Part shown: positions 53,246-63,832 of the stretch, piece by piece
Numbering within the stretch: the first letter of the stretch is position 1
How the letters are laid out: every line of letters starts with the position of its first letter
Assembly: GCF_000235565.1 (NCBI RefSeq)
Contig: NC_017527.1
Location: 2,356,001 to 2,420,000, forward strand
Direction: 5' to 3'
Length of the DNA stretch: 64,000 nt
Origin: Methanothrix harundinacea 6Ac
GTDB taxonomy: Archaea; Halobacteriota; Methanosarcinia; Methanotrichales; Methanotrichaceae
Notes under the pieces: generated by a model
What the model saw: the letters and a program-made list of their open reading frames with translations, nothing else
Database searches by the model: none
What the model was told of the DNA's origin: nothing
Position numbers and translations under genes: made by a program

Positions 53246-53521
53246 TTGAAGAGGTTGGGGACCACCCATCACTCCGTCCAGAAGAAGTTGATAGTGCGCG
53301 TTGAAGCCAGCGGTGAAAAGAAGGAAGAGCTGCCGAAGATCAATTCTGTCGTCGTAGATCAGAAGAAATTCAAGATCGGCCGGGTTTTTGACATATTCGG
53401 CCCTACGGATCGGCCCTACGTCGTCGTCAAACCTTATAAGAACGTCGATCCGGAAGTTCACCTGGGAAAGAAACTCTATTTCGAGGAGCGCGGATTTGGT
53501 GGAAGAAATAGAAAAGATTAG
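53246..53521 (+). CDS. gar1: H/ACA snoRNP protein Gar1
   Basis: The 91-residue protein has TTG 53246 with a ribosome site GGGGTGAGGTGA. Core beta-barrel: [21 protein letters not shown], then GKKLYF. Gar1 is part of the guide-RNA pseudouridylation complex with Cbf5, Nop10 and L7Ae. The 3' end overlaps tfb by 26 bases. The gar1-tfb arrangement is conserved in euryarchaea. Confidence 0.95.
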   Translation: MKRLGTTHHSVQKKLIVRVEASGEKKEELPKINSVVVDQKKFKIGRVFDIFGPTDRPYVVVKPYKNVDPEVHLGKKLYFEERGFGGRNRKD

Positions 53522-54512
53522 GGAGATCGAACGGTCTGAGAAGGAGAAGATCCAGGAGAAGATCAAGCTCAGGCGGGAGAAGGAGAAGGTAGACGAGTTC
53601 GAGAAGTTCATCGTCGAGTGCCCTGAGTGCGGTAGCCACGCCCTCGTCCACGACTACGAGAGGGCGGAGCTGGTCTGCTCCGACTGCGGCCTCGTCATCG
53701 ACGAGAACTTCATCGACCAGGGGCCTGAGTGGAGGGCCTTCGACCACGACCAGAGGATGAAGAGGTCGAGGGTCGGCGCTCCCATGACCTACACCATCCA
53801 CGACAAGGGCCTCTCGACGATGATAGACTGGAGGAACCGGGACTCCTACGGCAAGACGATATCATCCAAGAACCGAGCCCAGCTCTACCGCCTCCGAAAG
53901 TGGCAGCGGCGGATCCGGGTCAGCAACGCCACGGAGCGGAACCTCGCCTTCGCGTTGTCCGAACTGGACAGGATGGCCTCGGCCCTGGGCCTCTCCCGGA
54001 ACGTGAGGGAGACGGCCGCCGTGATATATAGAAAGGCCGTCGACAAGAACCTGATCCGCGGAAGGTCCATCGAGGGGGTCGCCGCCGCCGCCCTCTACGC
54101 CGCATGCCGGCAGTGCAACGTCCCCAGGACCTTAGACGAGATCGCCGAGGTCTCGAGGGTTTCGAGGAAGGAGATCGGCAGGACCTACAGGTTCGTATCC
54201 CGGGAGCTCGCCCTGAAGCTGATGCCTACGAGCCCCATCGACTACATACCCCGGTTCTGCTCCGGGCTGAGCCTGAAAGGCGAGGTCCAGGCGAAGGGGA
54301 TCGAGATCCTCCGCCAGGCGGCGGAGAAGGAGCTGACGAGCGGCCGGGGCCCCACGGGGGTCGCGGCGGCGGCGATCTACATCGCCTCTATCCTCTGCGG
54401 CGACCGGAGGACCCAGCGCGAGGTGGCGGACGTCGCCGGGGTGACGGAGGTCACCATCCGGAACCGCTACAAGGAGCTGGCCGAGGAGCTGGGGATCGAG
54501 ATCATCCTCTGA
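53496..54512 (+). CDS. tfb: Transcription initiation factor TFB
   Basis: The protein has 338 residues from TTG 53496, preferred because GAGGAGCG precedes it and the family normally begins a short charged leader before the zinc ribbon; the ORF is open to 53388, but that part is gar1 in another frame. Zinc ribbon Cys42/45/61/64 (CPECGSH, CSDCGLV), B-finger region ([10 protein letters not shown]) and two cyclin-like repeats (about 140-220 and 235-330) are present. It recruits RNA polymerase to TBP-bound promoters. Confidence 0.95.
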   Translation: MVEEIEKIREIERSEKEKIQEKIKLRREKEKVDEFEKFIVECPECGSHALVHDYERAELVCSDCGLVIDENFIDQGPEWRAFDHDQRMKRSRVGAPMTYTIHDKGLSTMIDWRNRDSYGKTISSKNRAQLYRLRKWQRRIRVSNATERNLAFALSELDRMASALGLSRNVRETAAVIYRKAVDKNLIRGRSIEGVAAAALYAACRQCNVPRTLDEIAEVSRVSRKEIGRTYRFVSRELALKLMPTSPIDYIPRFCSGLSLKGEVQAKGIEILRQAAEKELTSGRGPTGVAAAAIYIASILCGDRRTQREVADVAGVTEVTIRNRYKELAEELGIEIIL

Positions 54513-55311
54513 GCTCCTCCATGGACCTGGCGAGGACCCCCGTCGCCTCCGCCAGGGCCAGATCTATTTTCCAGGCCTTGTCTAGCCTCTCCTTTGCCAT
54601 CCTCATGGAGTAGGGCTCGATATTCCAATTTACTCCGGGGTATCCGACGTCCATCATGACCAGCCCCTCCGCCGGGGCGGGGGCGACCCCCCGGTTGGTC
54701 CGGGGATCGAGGAGGGCTTCGACCCAGGCCAGGTCCCGGTCTCCGGACCCCACCAGCTCCAGGACCTTCGCCATCTTCCTCACCATGTTCCAGAGGAAGC
54801 CGTCGGCCCTGACGTCGATGACGACGATCCCCCTCTCCTCCGTCAGATCGAGCTTCATCAGGTTCCGGATCGATGGCCCCCTCTTCTCCGAAGAGAGGTT
54901 TCTGAAGTCGTGGACGCCGAGGAGCTCTCCTGCCGCCTCCCGCATCGCCTCGAGGTCGAGGCCGCCGCCGGGGAGGTGGTACCGGTACTCCCGCCAGAGG
55001 GCGGCGTGGCGGGCGCTGAAGTTCTCGGGGACGGGGGCCCAGGCCCAGGCCCAGACGTCGGTGGGGAGCCGGCTGTTTACGACCCGGGGGACGGCGAGAT
55101 CGGCCTTGGCGGGTTGGACGTAGAAGTCGATAACCTGGCCGAGGGCAGATACCCCCCGGTCGGTCCTCCCGGCGTAGCAGAAGCTCCCGTCGTTTATCCC
55201 CAGGGACCGGAGGGCGCGGCCTACCACGGCCTGGACGGTGGGGGCGGCGGGCTGGAGCTGGAAGCCGTGGTAGCCCCGGCCGAGGTAGCCGAGCTTGAAG
55301 GCGACTTTCAT
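54502..55311 (-). CDS. truA: tRNA pseudouridine synthase TruA
   Basis: The 269-residue protein has the catalytic [12 protein letters not shown] motif with Asp in the N-terminal half, and the C-terminal [11 protein letters not shown] and [13 protein letters not shown] are typical of TruA, which modifies positions 38-40 of tRNA anticodon loops. It is convergent with tfb; the stop codons overlap by 11 bases. Confidence 0.95.
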   Translation of the reverse strand: MKVAFKLGYLGRGYHGFQLQPAAPTVQAVVGRALRSLGINDGSFCYAGRTDRGVSALGQVIDFYVQPAKADLAVPRVVNSRLPTDVWAWAWAPVPENFSARHAALWREYRYHLPGGGLDLEAMREAAGELLGVHDFRNLSSEKRGPSIRNLMKLDLTEERGIVVIDVRADGFLWNMVRKMAKVLELVGSGDRDLAWVEALLDPRTNRGVAPAPAEGLVMMDVGYPGVNWNIEPYSMRMAKERLDKAWKIDLALAEATGVLARSMEELRG

Positions 55312-55380
55312 GTTAACGGATCATCCAAGAGAGCTTCGGTGGTCGAGGCCGTCGGGATCGGACCTGCTACCGGCTTCGGA

Positions 55381-56643
55381 TCAGATCTCCCTCGGGTCGT
55401 TGATCTCCCCGGTGATCGCCCCGGCCGCCGCCGTCGCCGGGGAGCAGAGGTAGACCCGGGCCTTGGGGCTCCCCTGGCGGCCCTGGAAGTTCCGGTTCGA
55501 GGTGGAGAGGGACGCCTCCCCGTCCCCGAGGAGGCCGAAGCTTCCGCCCATGCAGGGGCCGCAGCAGGGGGATTCGACTATGGCCCCCGCCTCCATGAAC
55601 TTCTCGACGAGCCCCGCCCGGAGGGCCTTCATGTACTCAGTCCTGCTGGCGGGGATCACCACCATCCGCACCCCCCGGGCCACGGGCTCGCCTCTCATCA
55701 CCTCGGCGGCGAGGGCTAGGTCCTCGAACCTGCCGTTGGTGCAGGAGCCGAGAAAGACCTGGTCGATCTTCGTCCCGGCGAGGTCCCCGGCGGGGACGAC
55801 GTGGTCGACGTTGTGGGGGACGGCGACCTGGGGCGGAAGGTCGGAGACCTCCCAGCCCCGCTCGGTGAAGGAGGCGTCCTCATCGCCGTGGAGGACCCTC
55901 TCGCCGTCGAAGTCCGGCACCCGTTCTCGGATGTAACCCAGAGTCGTCTCGTCGGGGTCGACGAGGCCGGCCTTCCCCCCCATCTCGATCGCCATGTTCG
56001 TCATCGTCATCCTCTCGGGGACGGACATCCTCGATACCGCGGAGCCGGCGAACTCGCAGGCCTGGTAGGTGGCGCCGTCGGCGCCGATGTCGCCGATCAT
56101 CCTCAGGATGACGTCCTTGGAGGTGACGAGTCGGGGAAGCGTCCCCTCGGCCCTGAGCCGCAAGGTCTCGGGGACCATGAACCAGAGCTTCCCCGTGGCG
56201 AAGACCGAGGCCATGTCGGTGCTGCCTATCCCGGTGGAGAAGGCCCCCAGGGCGCCGTAGGCGCAGGTGTGAGAGTCGGAGCCGACGATGAGGTCGCCGG
56301 GGAGGACGTGCCCCTTCTCCGGCATCACCTGGTGGCAGACCCCCTCGAAGACGTCGTAGTTGAGAATCCCCTGCGAGGCCGCGAAGCTCCGGAGCATGAT
56401 GTGGTTCTCGGCGGCGGCGAGGCTATCTGCCGGGACCTGATGGTCGAAGAGGATCACTATCTTCTCGGGATCCCAGACGTGCGCGTCCTCGCCTGCGATC
56501 TCATAAAACCCCTTCACCGCCAGGGGGCCGGTGATGTCGTGGACCATGGCCCTGTCTATATCGGCCATCACGAACTCCCCGGCCCTCACCACCTTCTTCG
56601 AGGCTCGAGAGAAGATCTTCTCAGAGAGGGTTAGACCTGCCAT
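55381..56643 (-). CDS. Isopropylmalate/homoaconitate dehydratase large subunit
   Basis: The protein has 420 residues from ATG 56643 ([12 protein letters not shown]). The aconitase-type [4Fe-4S] cysteines are visible: GSCTNG and [33 protein letters not shown] is the HACN/IPMI large-subunit signature. Methanogens use two paralogues, LeuC for leucine and AksD for coenzyme B/2-oxosuberate synthesis; sequence reading cannot decide. The small subunit gene is not beside it. Confidence 0.92.
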   Translation of the reverse strand: MAGLTLSEKIFSRASKKVVRAGEFVMADIDRAMVHDITGPLAVKGFYEIAGEDAHVWDPEKIVILFDHQVPADSLAAAENHIMLRSFAASQGILNYDVFEGVCHQVMPEKGHVLPGDLIVGSDSHTCAYGALGAFSTGIGSTDMASVFATGKLWFMVPETLRLRAEGTLPRLVTSKDVILRMIGDIGADGATYQACEFAGSAVSRMSVPERMTMTNMAIEMGGKAGLVDPDETTLGYIRERVPDFDGERVLHGDEDASFTERGWEVSDLPPQVAVPHNVDHVVPAGDLAGTKIDQVFLGSCTNGRFEDLALAAEVMRGEPVARGVRMVVIPASRTEYMKALRAGLVEKFMEAGAIVESPCCGPCMGGSFGLLGDGEASLSTSNRNFQGRQGSPKARVYLCSPATAAAGAITGEINDPREI

Positions 56644-56857
56644 GGCCAGGGAGATCTCCGCCAAAATAGATAAAGCTTGACCCGACCCCCCGGGGTTCGA
56701 TGATGAGATGACGGGATGGGAGGACGGATCGATAACGGACTTTATTGTTGAAATTTAGAGAGAGAAAGAGTCCCCAAAACCCTTAAATAACGCCGCCATC
56801 ATTACCCCAATGCACATTAGAGTACATCAAAACTCATCGTTTCTGGAGGATACGCCT

Positions 56858-58210
56858 TTGCAAACTAAAATTCTGCTGGATGAAGAAGAGATGCCGAAGC
56901 GGTGGTACAACGTCGCCGCAGACCTCCTGACCCCCCTGGACCCGCCCCTCCACCCCCAGACGGGAAAGCCCCTGTCTCCAACTGACCTGGAGGCGATCTT
57001 CCCGAAGGAGCTGATCCGTCAGGAGATGTCCACCGAGCGGTGGATCAACATTCCCGACGAGGTCCGGGAGATCCTCAAGCTCTGGAGGCCGACCCCCCTC
57101 TTCCGGGCCCACCGGCTCGAGGAGCACCTCAAGACCCCGGCGAAGATTTATTACAAGTACGAGGGGGTGAGCCCCGCCGGGAGCCACAAGCCTAACACCG
57201 CCGTAGCCCAGGCCTACTTCAACATGAAGGCCGGAATCGAGAGGATCGCCACCGAGACCGGCGCCGGCCAGTGGGGCTCGGCTCTCTCCATGGCCACGAG
57301 CTTCTTCGGCCTCGCCTGCCGGGTCTACATGGTCCGGGCCTCCTTCGACCAGAAGCCGTACCGGAAGTCCATCATGCAGGTCTGGGGCGCCGAGTGCGTC
57401 GCGAGCCCCAGCGAGCTGACGAACGCCGGCAGGATGATCTTGAAGGAGCACCCCGACACCGGCGGAAGCCTGGGGATCGCCATCTCCGAGGCGGTCGAGG
57501 ACGCCGCGACCCACGACAACACCAACTACGCATTGGGATCGGTCTTAAACCACGTCCTCCTCCACCAGACTGTGGAGGGCCAGGAGCTGAAGGAGCAGCT
57601 TGCGATCGTCGACGATTACCCCGACGTCATATACGGCTGCGTCGGCGGAGGCTCCAACTTCCCCGGGATGTGCTTCCCCTTCGTCCCCGACAAATTGAAG
57701 GAGAAGAAGGAGATCAGGATGGTCGCCTGCGAGCCCGCCGCCTGCCCGACCCTGACTAAGGGGATCTACACCTACGACTTCGGGGACACGGCGAAGCTCA
57801 CCCCCCTCCTCAAGATGTACACCCTCGGCCACGACTTCATCCCGCCCTCGATCCACGCCGGAGGGCTCCGATACCACGGCGACGCCCCCCTCCTCTGCAA
57901 CCTCGTCCACGACGGCGTCATCGAGGCGATGTCCTTCCACCAGAACGAGGTCTTCCAGGCGGCCGTCACCTTCGCCAGGACCGAGGGGATCCTCCCCGCC
58001 CCCGAGTCCTCCCACGCCATAAAGCCCGCCATCGACGACGCCATCGCCTGCAAGAAGACCGGCGAGGAGAAGACGATCGTCATCTCCCTCAGCGGCCACG
58101 GCCACTTCGACCTCTCCAGCTACGACGCCTACTTCGCAGGAAACCTGGTGGACTACGAATACCCCGAGGAGCTGGTGAAGCAGTCCCTGGCGAAGATCCC
58201 CAAGTTCTGA
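56858..58210 (+). CDS. Tryptophan synthase beta chain, TrpB2 type
   Basis: The protein has 450 residues from TTG 56858, chosen because GGAGGA lies seven bases upstream; ATG 56810 is an earlier in-frame start without ribosome site. The PLP lysine is in [11 protein letters not shown], and [15 protein letters not shown] binds the phosphate of [13 protein letters not shown] at the start and the long N-terminal region mark the TrpB2 branch, which works without TrpA in many archaea. No trpA is nearby. It could make tryptophan from serine and free indole (salvage) or act on another indole source. Confidence 0.93.
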   Translation: MQTKILLDEEEMPKRWYNVAADLLTPLDPPLHPQTGKPLSPTDLEAIFPKELIRQEMSTERWINIPDEVREILKLWRPTPLFRAHRLEEHLKTPAKIYYKYEGVSPAGSHKPNTAVAQAYFNMKAGIERIATETGAGQWGSALSMATSFFGLACRVYMVRASFDQKPYRKSIMQVWGAECVASPSELTNAGRMILKEHPDTGGSLGIAISEAVEDAATHDNTNYALGSVLNHVLLHQTVEGQELKEQLAIVDDYPDVIYGCVGGGSNFPGMCFPFVPDKLKEKKEIRMVACEPAACPTLTKGIYTYDFGDTAKLTPLLKMYTLGHDFIPPSIHAGGLRYHGDAPLLCNLVHDGVIEAMSFHQNEVFQAAVTFARTEGILPAPESSHAIKPAIDDAIACKKTGEEKTIVISLSGHGHFDLSSYDAYFAGNLVDYEYPEELVKQSLAKIPKF

Positions 58211-58214
58211 TGGG

Positions 58215-59360
58215 GTGGGGCTGGTGAAGAAGGTGGGGTTCCTCGTCAACCCCGTAGCCGGCATGGGCGGAGCCGTCGGCCTCAAGGGGACCGACGGCCT
58301 CGCCGAGGAGGCCCGGGCCAGGGGGGCGGTCCCCGTCGCACCCCAGCGGGCGGCGGCGGCCCTGGCGGGGCTCGCCGACCTCGACGCCCTCTTTCTGACC
58401 GCCGCCGGCGAGATGGGGGAGGAGTCCCTCCGAAGGGCCGGCCTCCGATCTCGGGTCGTCCACCGGCCTTCGGGCCCATCGACGGCGGAGGACACCCGGG
58501 TCGCCTGCCGATTATTCGTCGAGGAGGGGGTAGACCTGATCGTCTTCTCCGGCGGCGACGGGACCGCCCGGGACGTCGCCGGGGTCGTGGGATCGAGGGT
58601 GCCCATCATCGGGATACCCGCCGGCGTCAAGATGCACTCGGGGGTCTTCGCCGTGAGCCCCCGGGCGGCGGGGGAGCTCCTCCGGGGATACCTGGCGGGG
58701 GTGCTCCGGACGAGGGAGACGGAGATCCTGGACGTCGACGAGGAGAAGTACCGGGCCGGGACCCTCGATACCCAGATCTACGGGGTCGCCTCCGTCCCCT
58801 ACCTGCCGGTCCTCGTCCAGGAGAGGAAGCAGATCTACTCCGCCACCGACGAGGAGGAGATAAAGGAGGAGATCGCCGCCTTCGCCTCGGAGTTCATGCG
58901 GGACGGCTCCGCCTACATCCTGGGGGCGGGGACGACCACCGCCAAGATCGCCGAGCTCCTCGGAGTTGAGAAGACCCTCCTGGGGGTGGACGTCGTCCAG
59001 GACGGCCGGACCATCTGCCGCGACGCCTCTGAGGAGGACCTCCTCCGGACGATCGAGGCGGCGGGGAGGACGAAGATCGTGGTGAGCCCCATCGGCGCCC
59101 AGGGGTTCGTCCTGGGGAGGGGAAGCCAGCAGATAAGTTCCCGGGTCCTCCGAAGGGTGGGGCCTGAGAACCTGATCATCGTAGCCACCCCCCACAAGCT
59201 GAAGGAGACTCCCCGCCTCCTGGTGGATACCGGAGACCCCGAGCTGGACGCGGTGGTATCGGGGAAGAGGCTGGTGATCTGCGGCTACAGGATCGCCCAG
59301 CGTAAGGAGGTCGCCTCCGCCTCGATGGTCGGAAGGGGCGGGGAAGGGGAAGGCCTATAG
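58215..59360 (+). CDS. ATP-NAD kinase-like (AcoX/COG3199) protein
   Basis: The 381-residue protein begins with VGFLVNPVAGMGGAVGLKGTD and contains the diacylglycerol/NAD-kinase fold signature FSGGDGTARDV. The C-terminal part (GGRGSQ-like GRGSQQISSRVLRRVG) is typical of COG3199. The family is related to NAD kinase, but its substrate is not established. It starts four bases after trpB2, so the two are probably co-transcribed, an uncommon pairing. Confidence 0.88.
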   Translation: MGLVKKVGFLVNPVAGMGGAVGLKGTDGLAEEARARGAVPVAPQRAAAALAGLADLDALFLTAAGEMGEESLRRAGLRSRVVHRPSGPSTAEDTRVACRLFVEEGVDLIVFSGGDGTARDVAGVVGSRVPIIGIPAGVKMHSGVFAVSPRAAGELLRGYLAGVLRTRETEILDVDEEKYRAGTLDTQIYGVASVPYLPVLVQERKQIYSATDEEEIKEEIAAFASEFMRDGSAYILGAGTTTAKIAELLGVEKTLLGVDVVQDGRTICRDASEEDLLRTIEAAGRTKIVVSPIGAQGFVLGRGSQQISSRVLRRVGPENLIIVATPHKLKETPRLLVDTGDPELDAVVSGKRLVICGYRIAQRKEVASASMVGRGGEGEGL

Positions 59361-59506
59361 AAGCTGCTTTTAGGCTCATTGAAGCCCGATTTCTGATCCC
59401 ATCGGCGAATAGAATCAGGCCCGGGGCCGTCTTCGATAAATCCAAAAAATAGAGGCCGCAGGAGGTGCCCACCCCGGGATCTGCGGGAGAGGGCGCCCTC
59501 GGGCCT

Positions 59507-59683
59507 TCACCTCAAGGAGTTCCATAGGGCGATCAGGTGATCGCCGTACAGAACATAAATGAGGACGAACACCCCGAAGATGACGTACAGGTTCGAGATG
59601 TAGACCAGAACCTGTAGCAGTCTAGCCTTCTTCTCGGGGGTTCCAAACCACTCTTTCGCCTTTCGTTCAAGCAGGTTCGCCAT
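59507..59683 (-). CDS. AhaG-like small membrane protein at the end of the ATP synthase operon
   Basis: ATG 59683, stop 59507, 58 residues. A basic N-terminus (LLERKAKEW, TPEKKARLL) is followed by one membrane helix (YISNLYVIFGVFVLIYVLY) and a short tail. Its place directly after atpD matches ahaG of the Methanosarcina mazei gene order ahaHIKECFABDG. The role of AhaG is not known; the family assignment is from position, size and topology only. Confidence 0.7.
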   Translation of the reverse strand: MANLLERKAKEWFGTPEKKARLLQVLVYISNLYVIFGVFVLIYVLYGDHLIALWNSLR

Positions 59684-59704
59684 ACGATGAAGCCATAGAG
59701 ACGC

Positions 59705-60409
59705 TTATCCCGCCTTGGCTGTCGCCTTCTTGGTCGCAGCCAACTCCGCCAGCTTTGCGGCCTCCGCGGCCTTCGCTGCCCTCTGGGCCTTGCCCTTGAG
59801 CATCTTCAGCTTGACGAGGTTGTCTCTGTCCATCTCCTCGAGAGCGAAGCCGATGAACTTGACGGTATCCTTGATGTCGGGGATCACTTTGAACTCCAGA
59901 GCGTTCACCCGTCTCTTGGTAGCGTCAATGTCCTCCACCAGCTTGATCAGCGCGGTCTCCACCTCTGCAGCCGTGATGATCTTATCCACCAGGCTCTCGT
60001 AGGCCTCAGCAGCTTCGTCGATGGCGGCGCTCGTGCCGATGATGCCGTATCCGCGCTCGAACATCTGCTTCTGAACCGAATCTGCCGTAATCTTCGGCAC
60101 TACTACGCCCATGATGTTCCTGCTTTCCAGCTGTACAGCCGGCTCCTTCTGGAGGGCGAAGGCGACGCTCTTGATAGCGAGGGCACCTTCGGTAGCCTTG
60201 GCCATGTTGAGGCTCTGCTGAGCTTTTATGAAGTCCTCGACCAGCTCCTGACGGATGGTTCTCGCCTGATTGAGGACCTCAAAGAACTCGATCATCAGAC
60301 CGTCACGCTTCATCTTCAGAAGATTGTGACCCATCTTAGCGACCTTGATCCTCCTCTTGAGGGCGATAAGGACTGCCCTGGTCGGCTTCGTCCCTCTGAT
60401 TACGGCCAT
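59705..60409 (-). CDS. atpD: A-type ATP synthase subunit D
   Basis: This is the 234-residue central stalk subunit. The N-terminal RGTKPTRAVLIALKRRIKVAKMGHNLLKMKRDGLM is diagnostic, and long helices form the coiled-coil rotor axle inside the A3B3 head. The C-terminal tail is Ala/Lys-rich. It starts four bases after atpB ends. Confidence 0.97.
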   Translation of the reverse strand: MAVIRGTKPTRAVLIALKRRIKVAKMGHNLLKMKRDGLMIEFFEVLNQARTIRQELVEDFIKAQQSLNMAKATEGALAIKSVAFALQKEPAVQLESRNIMGVVVPKITADSVQKQMFERGYGIIGTSAAIDEAAEAYESLVDKIITAAEVETALIKLVEDIDATKRRVNALEFKVIPDIKDTVKFIGFALEEMDRDNLVKLKMLKGKAQRAAKAAEAAKLAELAATKKATAKAG

Positions 60410-60413
60410 GATC

Positions 60414-61796
60414 TCACTCTTTCTTCCTGTACCTGGGGTGGTACTTCTTGATGAGGTGGTCGTCGATCCTAGTCAGCATCGTCTCGGGGAGGGCCGATAG
60501 AAGGTTCCATCCGATGTCGAGAGTATCGAAGATCGTTCGGTCCTCGTCTCTGCCCTGGTTGACGAACTTCTGCTCGAAGGCGTCGGCGAACTCCAGGACG
60601 AGCCGGTCCCTCTCTGAGAGAGCTTCCTTACCGACGATGGCCACCAGGCCTCGCAGATCGCAGCCCTCTGCATAGTAGGCGTAGAGCTGGTCTGAGACCG
60701 CCCTGTGGTCCTCTCGGGTGTGGCCTGCGCCGATCCCGGAGTTCATCAGCCTGCTGAGGGACGGCCTGATGTCGATGGGCGGGTAGATCCCCTTTCGGTG
60801 AAGCTCACGAGAGACGATCAGCTGGCCCTCGGTGATGTAGCCGCTGAGGTCGGGGATGGGGTGGGTGATGTCGTCGCCGGGCATGGTGAGGATGGGGAAC
60901 TGGGTGATGGACCCCTTCTTCCCGGTGATGATTCCCGCCCGCTCGTACTGGATGGCGAGGTCGGTGTACATGTAGCCGGGATATCCTCTTCGGCCGGGCA
61001 CCTCTTCACGGGCCGCCCCCATCTGTCTCATCGCCTCGCAGTAGTTGGTCATGTCGGTGTAGATGACCAGCACGTGCATGTCGAGGTCGAAGGCGAGGTA
61101 CTCTGCGGTCGTCAGCCCCAGCCTGGGGGTGAGGAGCCTCTCGACGGCGGGGTCATCGGCCAGGTTCAGGAAGACGACCGCCCTCTCCAGGGCGCCGGTC
61201 CTCTCGAAGTCGGCCATGAAGTGCTGAGCCTCCTCGTTGGTGATCCCCATGGCGCAGAAGACGACGGCGAAGGACTCGGCCTCGCCGAGGGCCTTGGCCT
61301 GTCGGGCGATCTGGAGGGCCACGTCGTTGTGGGGAAGGCCTGCGCCGGAGAAGATGGGCAGCTTCTGGCCCCGGACTAAGGTGTTGGTCCCGTCGATGGT
61401 GGAGATGCCGGTCTGGATGAAAGCCCTCGGCTTCTCTCTTGCGGCGGGGTTGATGGCCGCGCCGGCGATCTCCCTCTCCACCTCGGGGACGATTGGAGGC
61501 CCGCCGTCTCGGGGCTGCCCGGACCCGGAGAGGACTCTCCCGATGATGTCGGGAGAGAGGGGCATCTTGATCACGTCGCCGGTGAACTTGACGGTGGACT
61601 CCTTGCCGAGGCCGCCCGTCCCCTCGAAGACCTGGACGACGACGACTTCGTTGGAGGTGTCCAGAACCTGGCCTCTCTTCATCTCCCCCGTCTCGGTCCG
61701 GATCTCCACCAGCTCGTTGAAACCTATGGGCTCAGTCTTCTCGACGAAGAGCAGAGGGCCCTTGATCTCGTTAATTGTCTTGTACTCCTTGGTCAT
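60414..61796 (-). CDS. atpB: A-type ATP synthase subunit B
   Basis: The 460-residue regulatory, non-catalytic head subunit contains [21 protein letters not shown] at the N-terminus and [20 protein letters not shown]. It lacks a catalytic Walker A (the loop reads GAGLPHND), as expected. Together with subunit A it forms the A3B3 hexamer. Confidence 0.97.
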   Translation of the reverse strand: MTKEYKTINEIKGPLLFVEKTEPIGFNELVEIRTETGEMKRGQVLDTSNEVVVVQVFEGTGGLGKESTVKFTGDVIKMPLSPDIIGRVLSGSGQPRDGGPPIVPEVEREIAGAAINPAAREKPRAFIQTGISTIDGTNTLVRGQKLPIFSGAGLPHNDVALQIARQAKALGEAESFAVVFCAMGITNEEAQHFMADFERTGALERAVVFLNLADDPAVERLLTPRLGLTTAEYLAFDLDMHVLVIYTDMTNYCEAMRQMGAAREEVPGRRGYPGYMYTDLAIQYERAGIITGKKGSITQFPILTMPGDDITHPIPDLSGYITEGQLIVSRELHRKGIYPPIDIRPSLSRLMNSGIGAGHTREDHRAVSDQLYAYYAEGCDLRGLVAIVGKEALSERDRLVLEFADAFEQKFVNQGRDEDRTIFDTLDIGWNLLSALPETMLTRIDDHLIKKYHPRYRKKE

Positions 61797-61808
61797 TGAT
61801 AACCACCC

Positions 61809-63542
61809 TCATGACATCGTCTTGAACTCGCTCTCCATCTGAGCCAATACCCTGGAAAGCTCGGGTTCGTAGTCCTCGATGAGCCTGACCTTCGCCAGGG
61901 CGTCCTTTGAGGGCGTTCCGAGGATCACATCGGTGGGAACGCCCCGGGCGAGAGCCTCGAAGGCGTGGTCCCTGAACGAGAGGATAGCCTTGAGGAGGTC
62001 GAACTGCTTCTTGTATGGGCAGAAGGTGTCGACCGGGTGGAAGGCGCTCTGAGCCAGCCAGAAGTTGATGATCATCCTCGCGACCTCGAGGGTCAGCTGC
62101 TGGTCCTCGGGGAGGGCGTCGGATCCGACGAGCATCACGATCTCTTCCAGCTCGGCGTTCTCCTGGAGGATCTCCATGGCCCGCCTCTTATTCTTGTTCC
62201 AGTCAGGTGAGACGTTCTCAACGAACCAGGGCTCCAGGGCCAGGTCGTAGAGGGAGTAGCTGTCCAGCCAGTTAATCGACGGGAAGTGACGCCTCTGAGT
62301 GAGCTTCGAGTCGAGGGCCCAGAATACCTTGGTGATACGGAGGGTGTTCTGAGTGACGGGCTCGGTGAAGTCTCCGCCGGGCGGACTGACGGCTCCGACG
62401 ATGCTGATGGAACCCTCGGTCCCCTCCAGGGTCGTCACCCTGCCGGACCTCTCGTAGAAGTCGGCGAGCCTAGCCCCGAGGTAAGCGGGATATCCTTCCT
62501 CACCAGGCATCTCTTCAAGACGGCTGGAGAGCTCTCTCATCGCCTCGGCCCATCGAGAGGTGGAGTCGGCGGTCATCATCACGTCGTATCCCATGTCTCG
62601 GTAGTACTCTGCGGTGGTGATGCCGGTGTAGATGGACGCCTCTCGGGCGGCCACGGGCATGTTGGAAGTGTTGGCGTAGACGATGGACCTCTCCATCAGG
62701 GGCCTGTTGGTCCTGGGGTCCACCAGCTCCGGGAACTCGTGGAGCAGGTCTGCCATCTCGTTGCCGCGCTCGCCGCAGCCGACGTAGACGACGATGTCGA
62801 CGTCAGACCACTTGGAGAGGGTCTGCTGCATGACCGTCTTTCCGGTGCCGAACCCTCCGGGGATGGCCGCAGTGCCGCCCTTGGCCAGGGAGAAGAAGCC
62901 ATCGATGACCCTCTGCCCAGTCCTCAGGGGGATGGTGGGGGCCTGCTTGATCCGTGATGGCCTCGCTCTTCGGACCGGCCAGTACTGGATCATGGGGAGC
63001 TCCGTCCCGTCCTCCAGGACGCAGATCGTCTCCTCGACGGTGAAGTTTCCGGACTTGATCTCCTTTACTGTCCCCCTCTTCCCTGGGGGCACCATGATCT
63101 TGTGCTTGATGAGGAGCTGCTCCTGGACAGTACCGATGGTCTGCCCGGGCTCCACCTTGTCGCCCTTCTTAACGACGGGGGTGAACTCCCACTTCTTCTT
63201 GTGGTCGATACCATCAACGAATAGACCTCTGCTGATGAAGTTTCCAGACGCCTCCACCAGCTGGGGGAGAGGTCTCTGGATGCCGTCATAAATAGAGGTA
63301 AGAATCCCTGGACCGAGTTGTGCTACCAGCGGTGCTCCAGTCTCCTTGACGGGCTCCCCAGGCTTGACGCCCGCGGTATCCTCGTAAACCTGGATGACGT
63401 GCTTGTCCCCGGCGATGCCGATGATCTCGCTCATCAGCCCCTCTTCGCCGACCAGGACCAGGTCGTACATGTGAGATTTGAGACCTGTAGCCTGCACCAC
63501 CGGCCCGGCAACTCTGTGAACCTTGCCCGTGCCTACTTCCAT
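61809..63542 (-). CDS. atpA: A-type ATP synthase catalytic subunit A
   Basis: The 577-residue subunit has Walker A GGFGTGKTVMQ near residue 233 and the catalytic GCGERGNEMADLLHEFPEL, with the non-homologous insert (~90 residues) typical of A/V-type. The start overlaps atpF by ten bases. The enzyme makes ATP from the ion gradient of methanogenesis. Confidence 0.98.
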   Translation of the reverse strand: MEVGTGKVHRVAGPVVQATGLKSHMYDLVLVGEEGLMSEIIGIAGDKHVIQVYEDTAGVKPGEPVKETGAPLVAQLGPGILTSIYDGIQRPLPQLVEASGNFISRGLFVDGIDHKKKWEFTPVVKKGDKVEPGQTIGTVQEQLLIKHKIMVPPGKRGTVKEIKSGNFTVEETICVLEDGTELPMIQYWPVRRARPSRIKQAPTIPLRTGQRVIDGFFSLAKGGTAAIPGGFGTGKTVMQQTLSKWSDVDIVVYVGCGERGNEMADLLHEFPELVDPRTNRPLMERSIVYANTSNMPVAAREASIYTGITTAEYYRDMGYDVMMTADSTSRWAEAMRELSSRLEEMPGEEGYPAYLGARLADFYERSGRVTTLEGTEGSISIVGAVSPPGGDFTEPVTQNTLRITKVFWALDSKLTQRRHFPSINWLDSYSLYDLALEPWFVENVSPDWNKNKRRAMEILQENAELEEIVMLVGSDALPEDQQLTLEVARMIINFWLAQSAFHPVDTFCPYKKQFDLLKAILSFRDHAFEALARGVPTDVILGTPSKDALAKVRLIEDYEPELSRVLAQMESEFKTMS

Positions 63543-63832
63543 AAATCAACACCTATTGCCCTTTTAATCTTCTCTCTCATCTCTGTGCTCTGCTCAGTTC
63601 CGATGGCTATCACCGTTGGCTTGACGGATTCCGTCAGCGTACCCCTGAGCCTGGAAGGCAGATTGTTGAAGTCCCCCTGGCTCAGAACGACGATCCCGAC
63701 CTCGGGGTCCGCCATCACCGTTTCGATCTTTGAGATGAGCTCCTCCTGGGTAGTGGCCTCGTAAGCTTTCCTCACCCCAGCCAGGGTGAAGCCGATTACA
63801 GCATCACCGCTGCCGATAACTGCAATCTGCAT
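63533..63832 (-). CDS. atpF: A-type ATP synthase subunit F
   Basis: The 99-residue central stalk subunit has QIAVIGSGDAVIGFTLAGV at the N-terminus and GIVVLSQGDFNNLP in the middle. It overlaps atpC upstream (TAATG) and atpA downstream, showing tight translational coupling. Confidence 0.97.
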   Translation of the reverse strand: MQIAVIGSGDAVIGFTLAGVRKAYEATTQEELISKIETVMADPEVGIVVLSQGDFNNLPSRLRGTLTESVKPTVIAIGTEQSTEMREKIKRAIGVDLWK

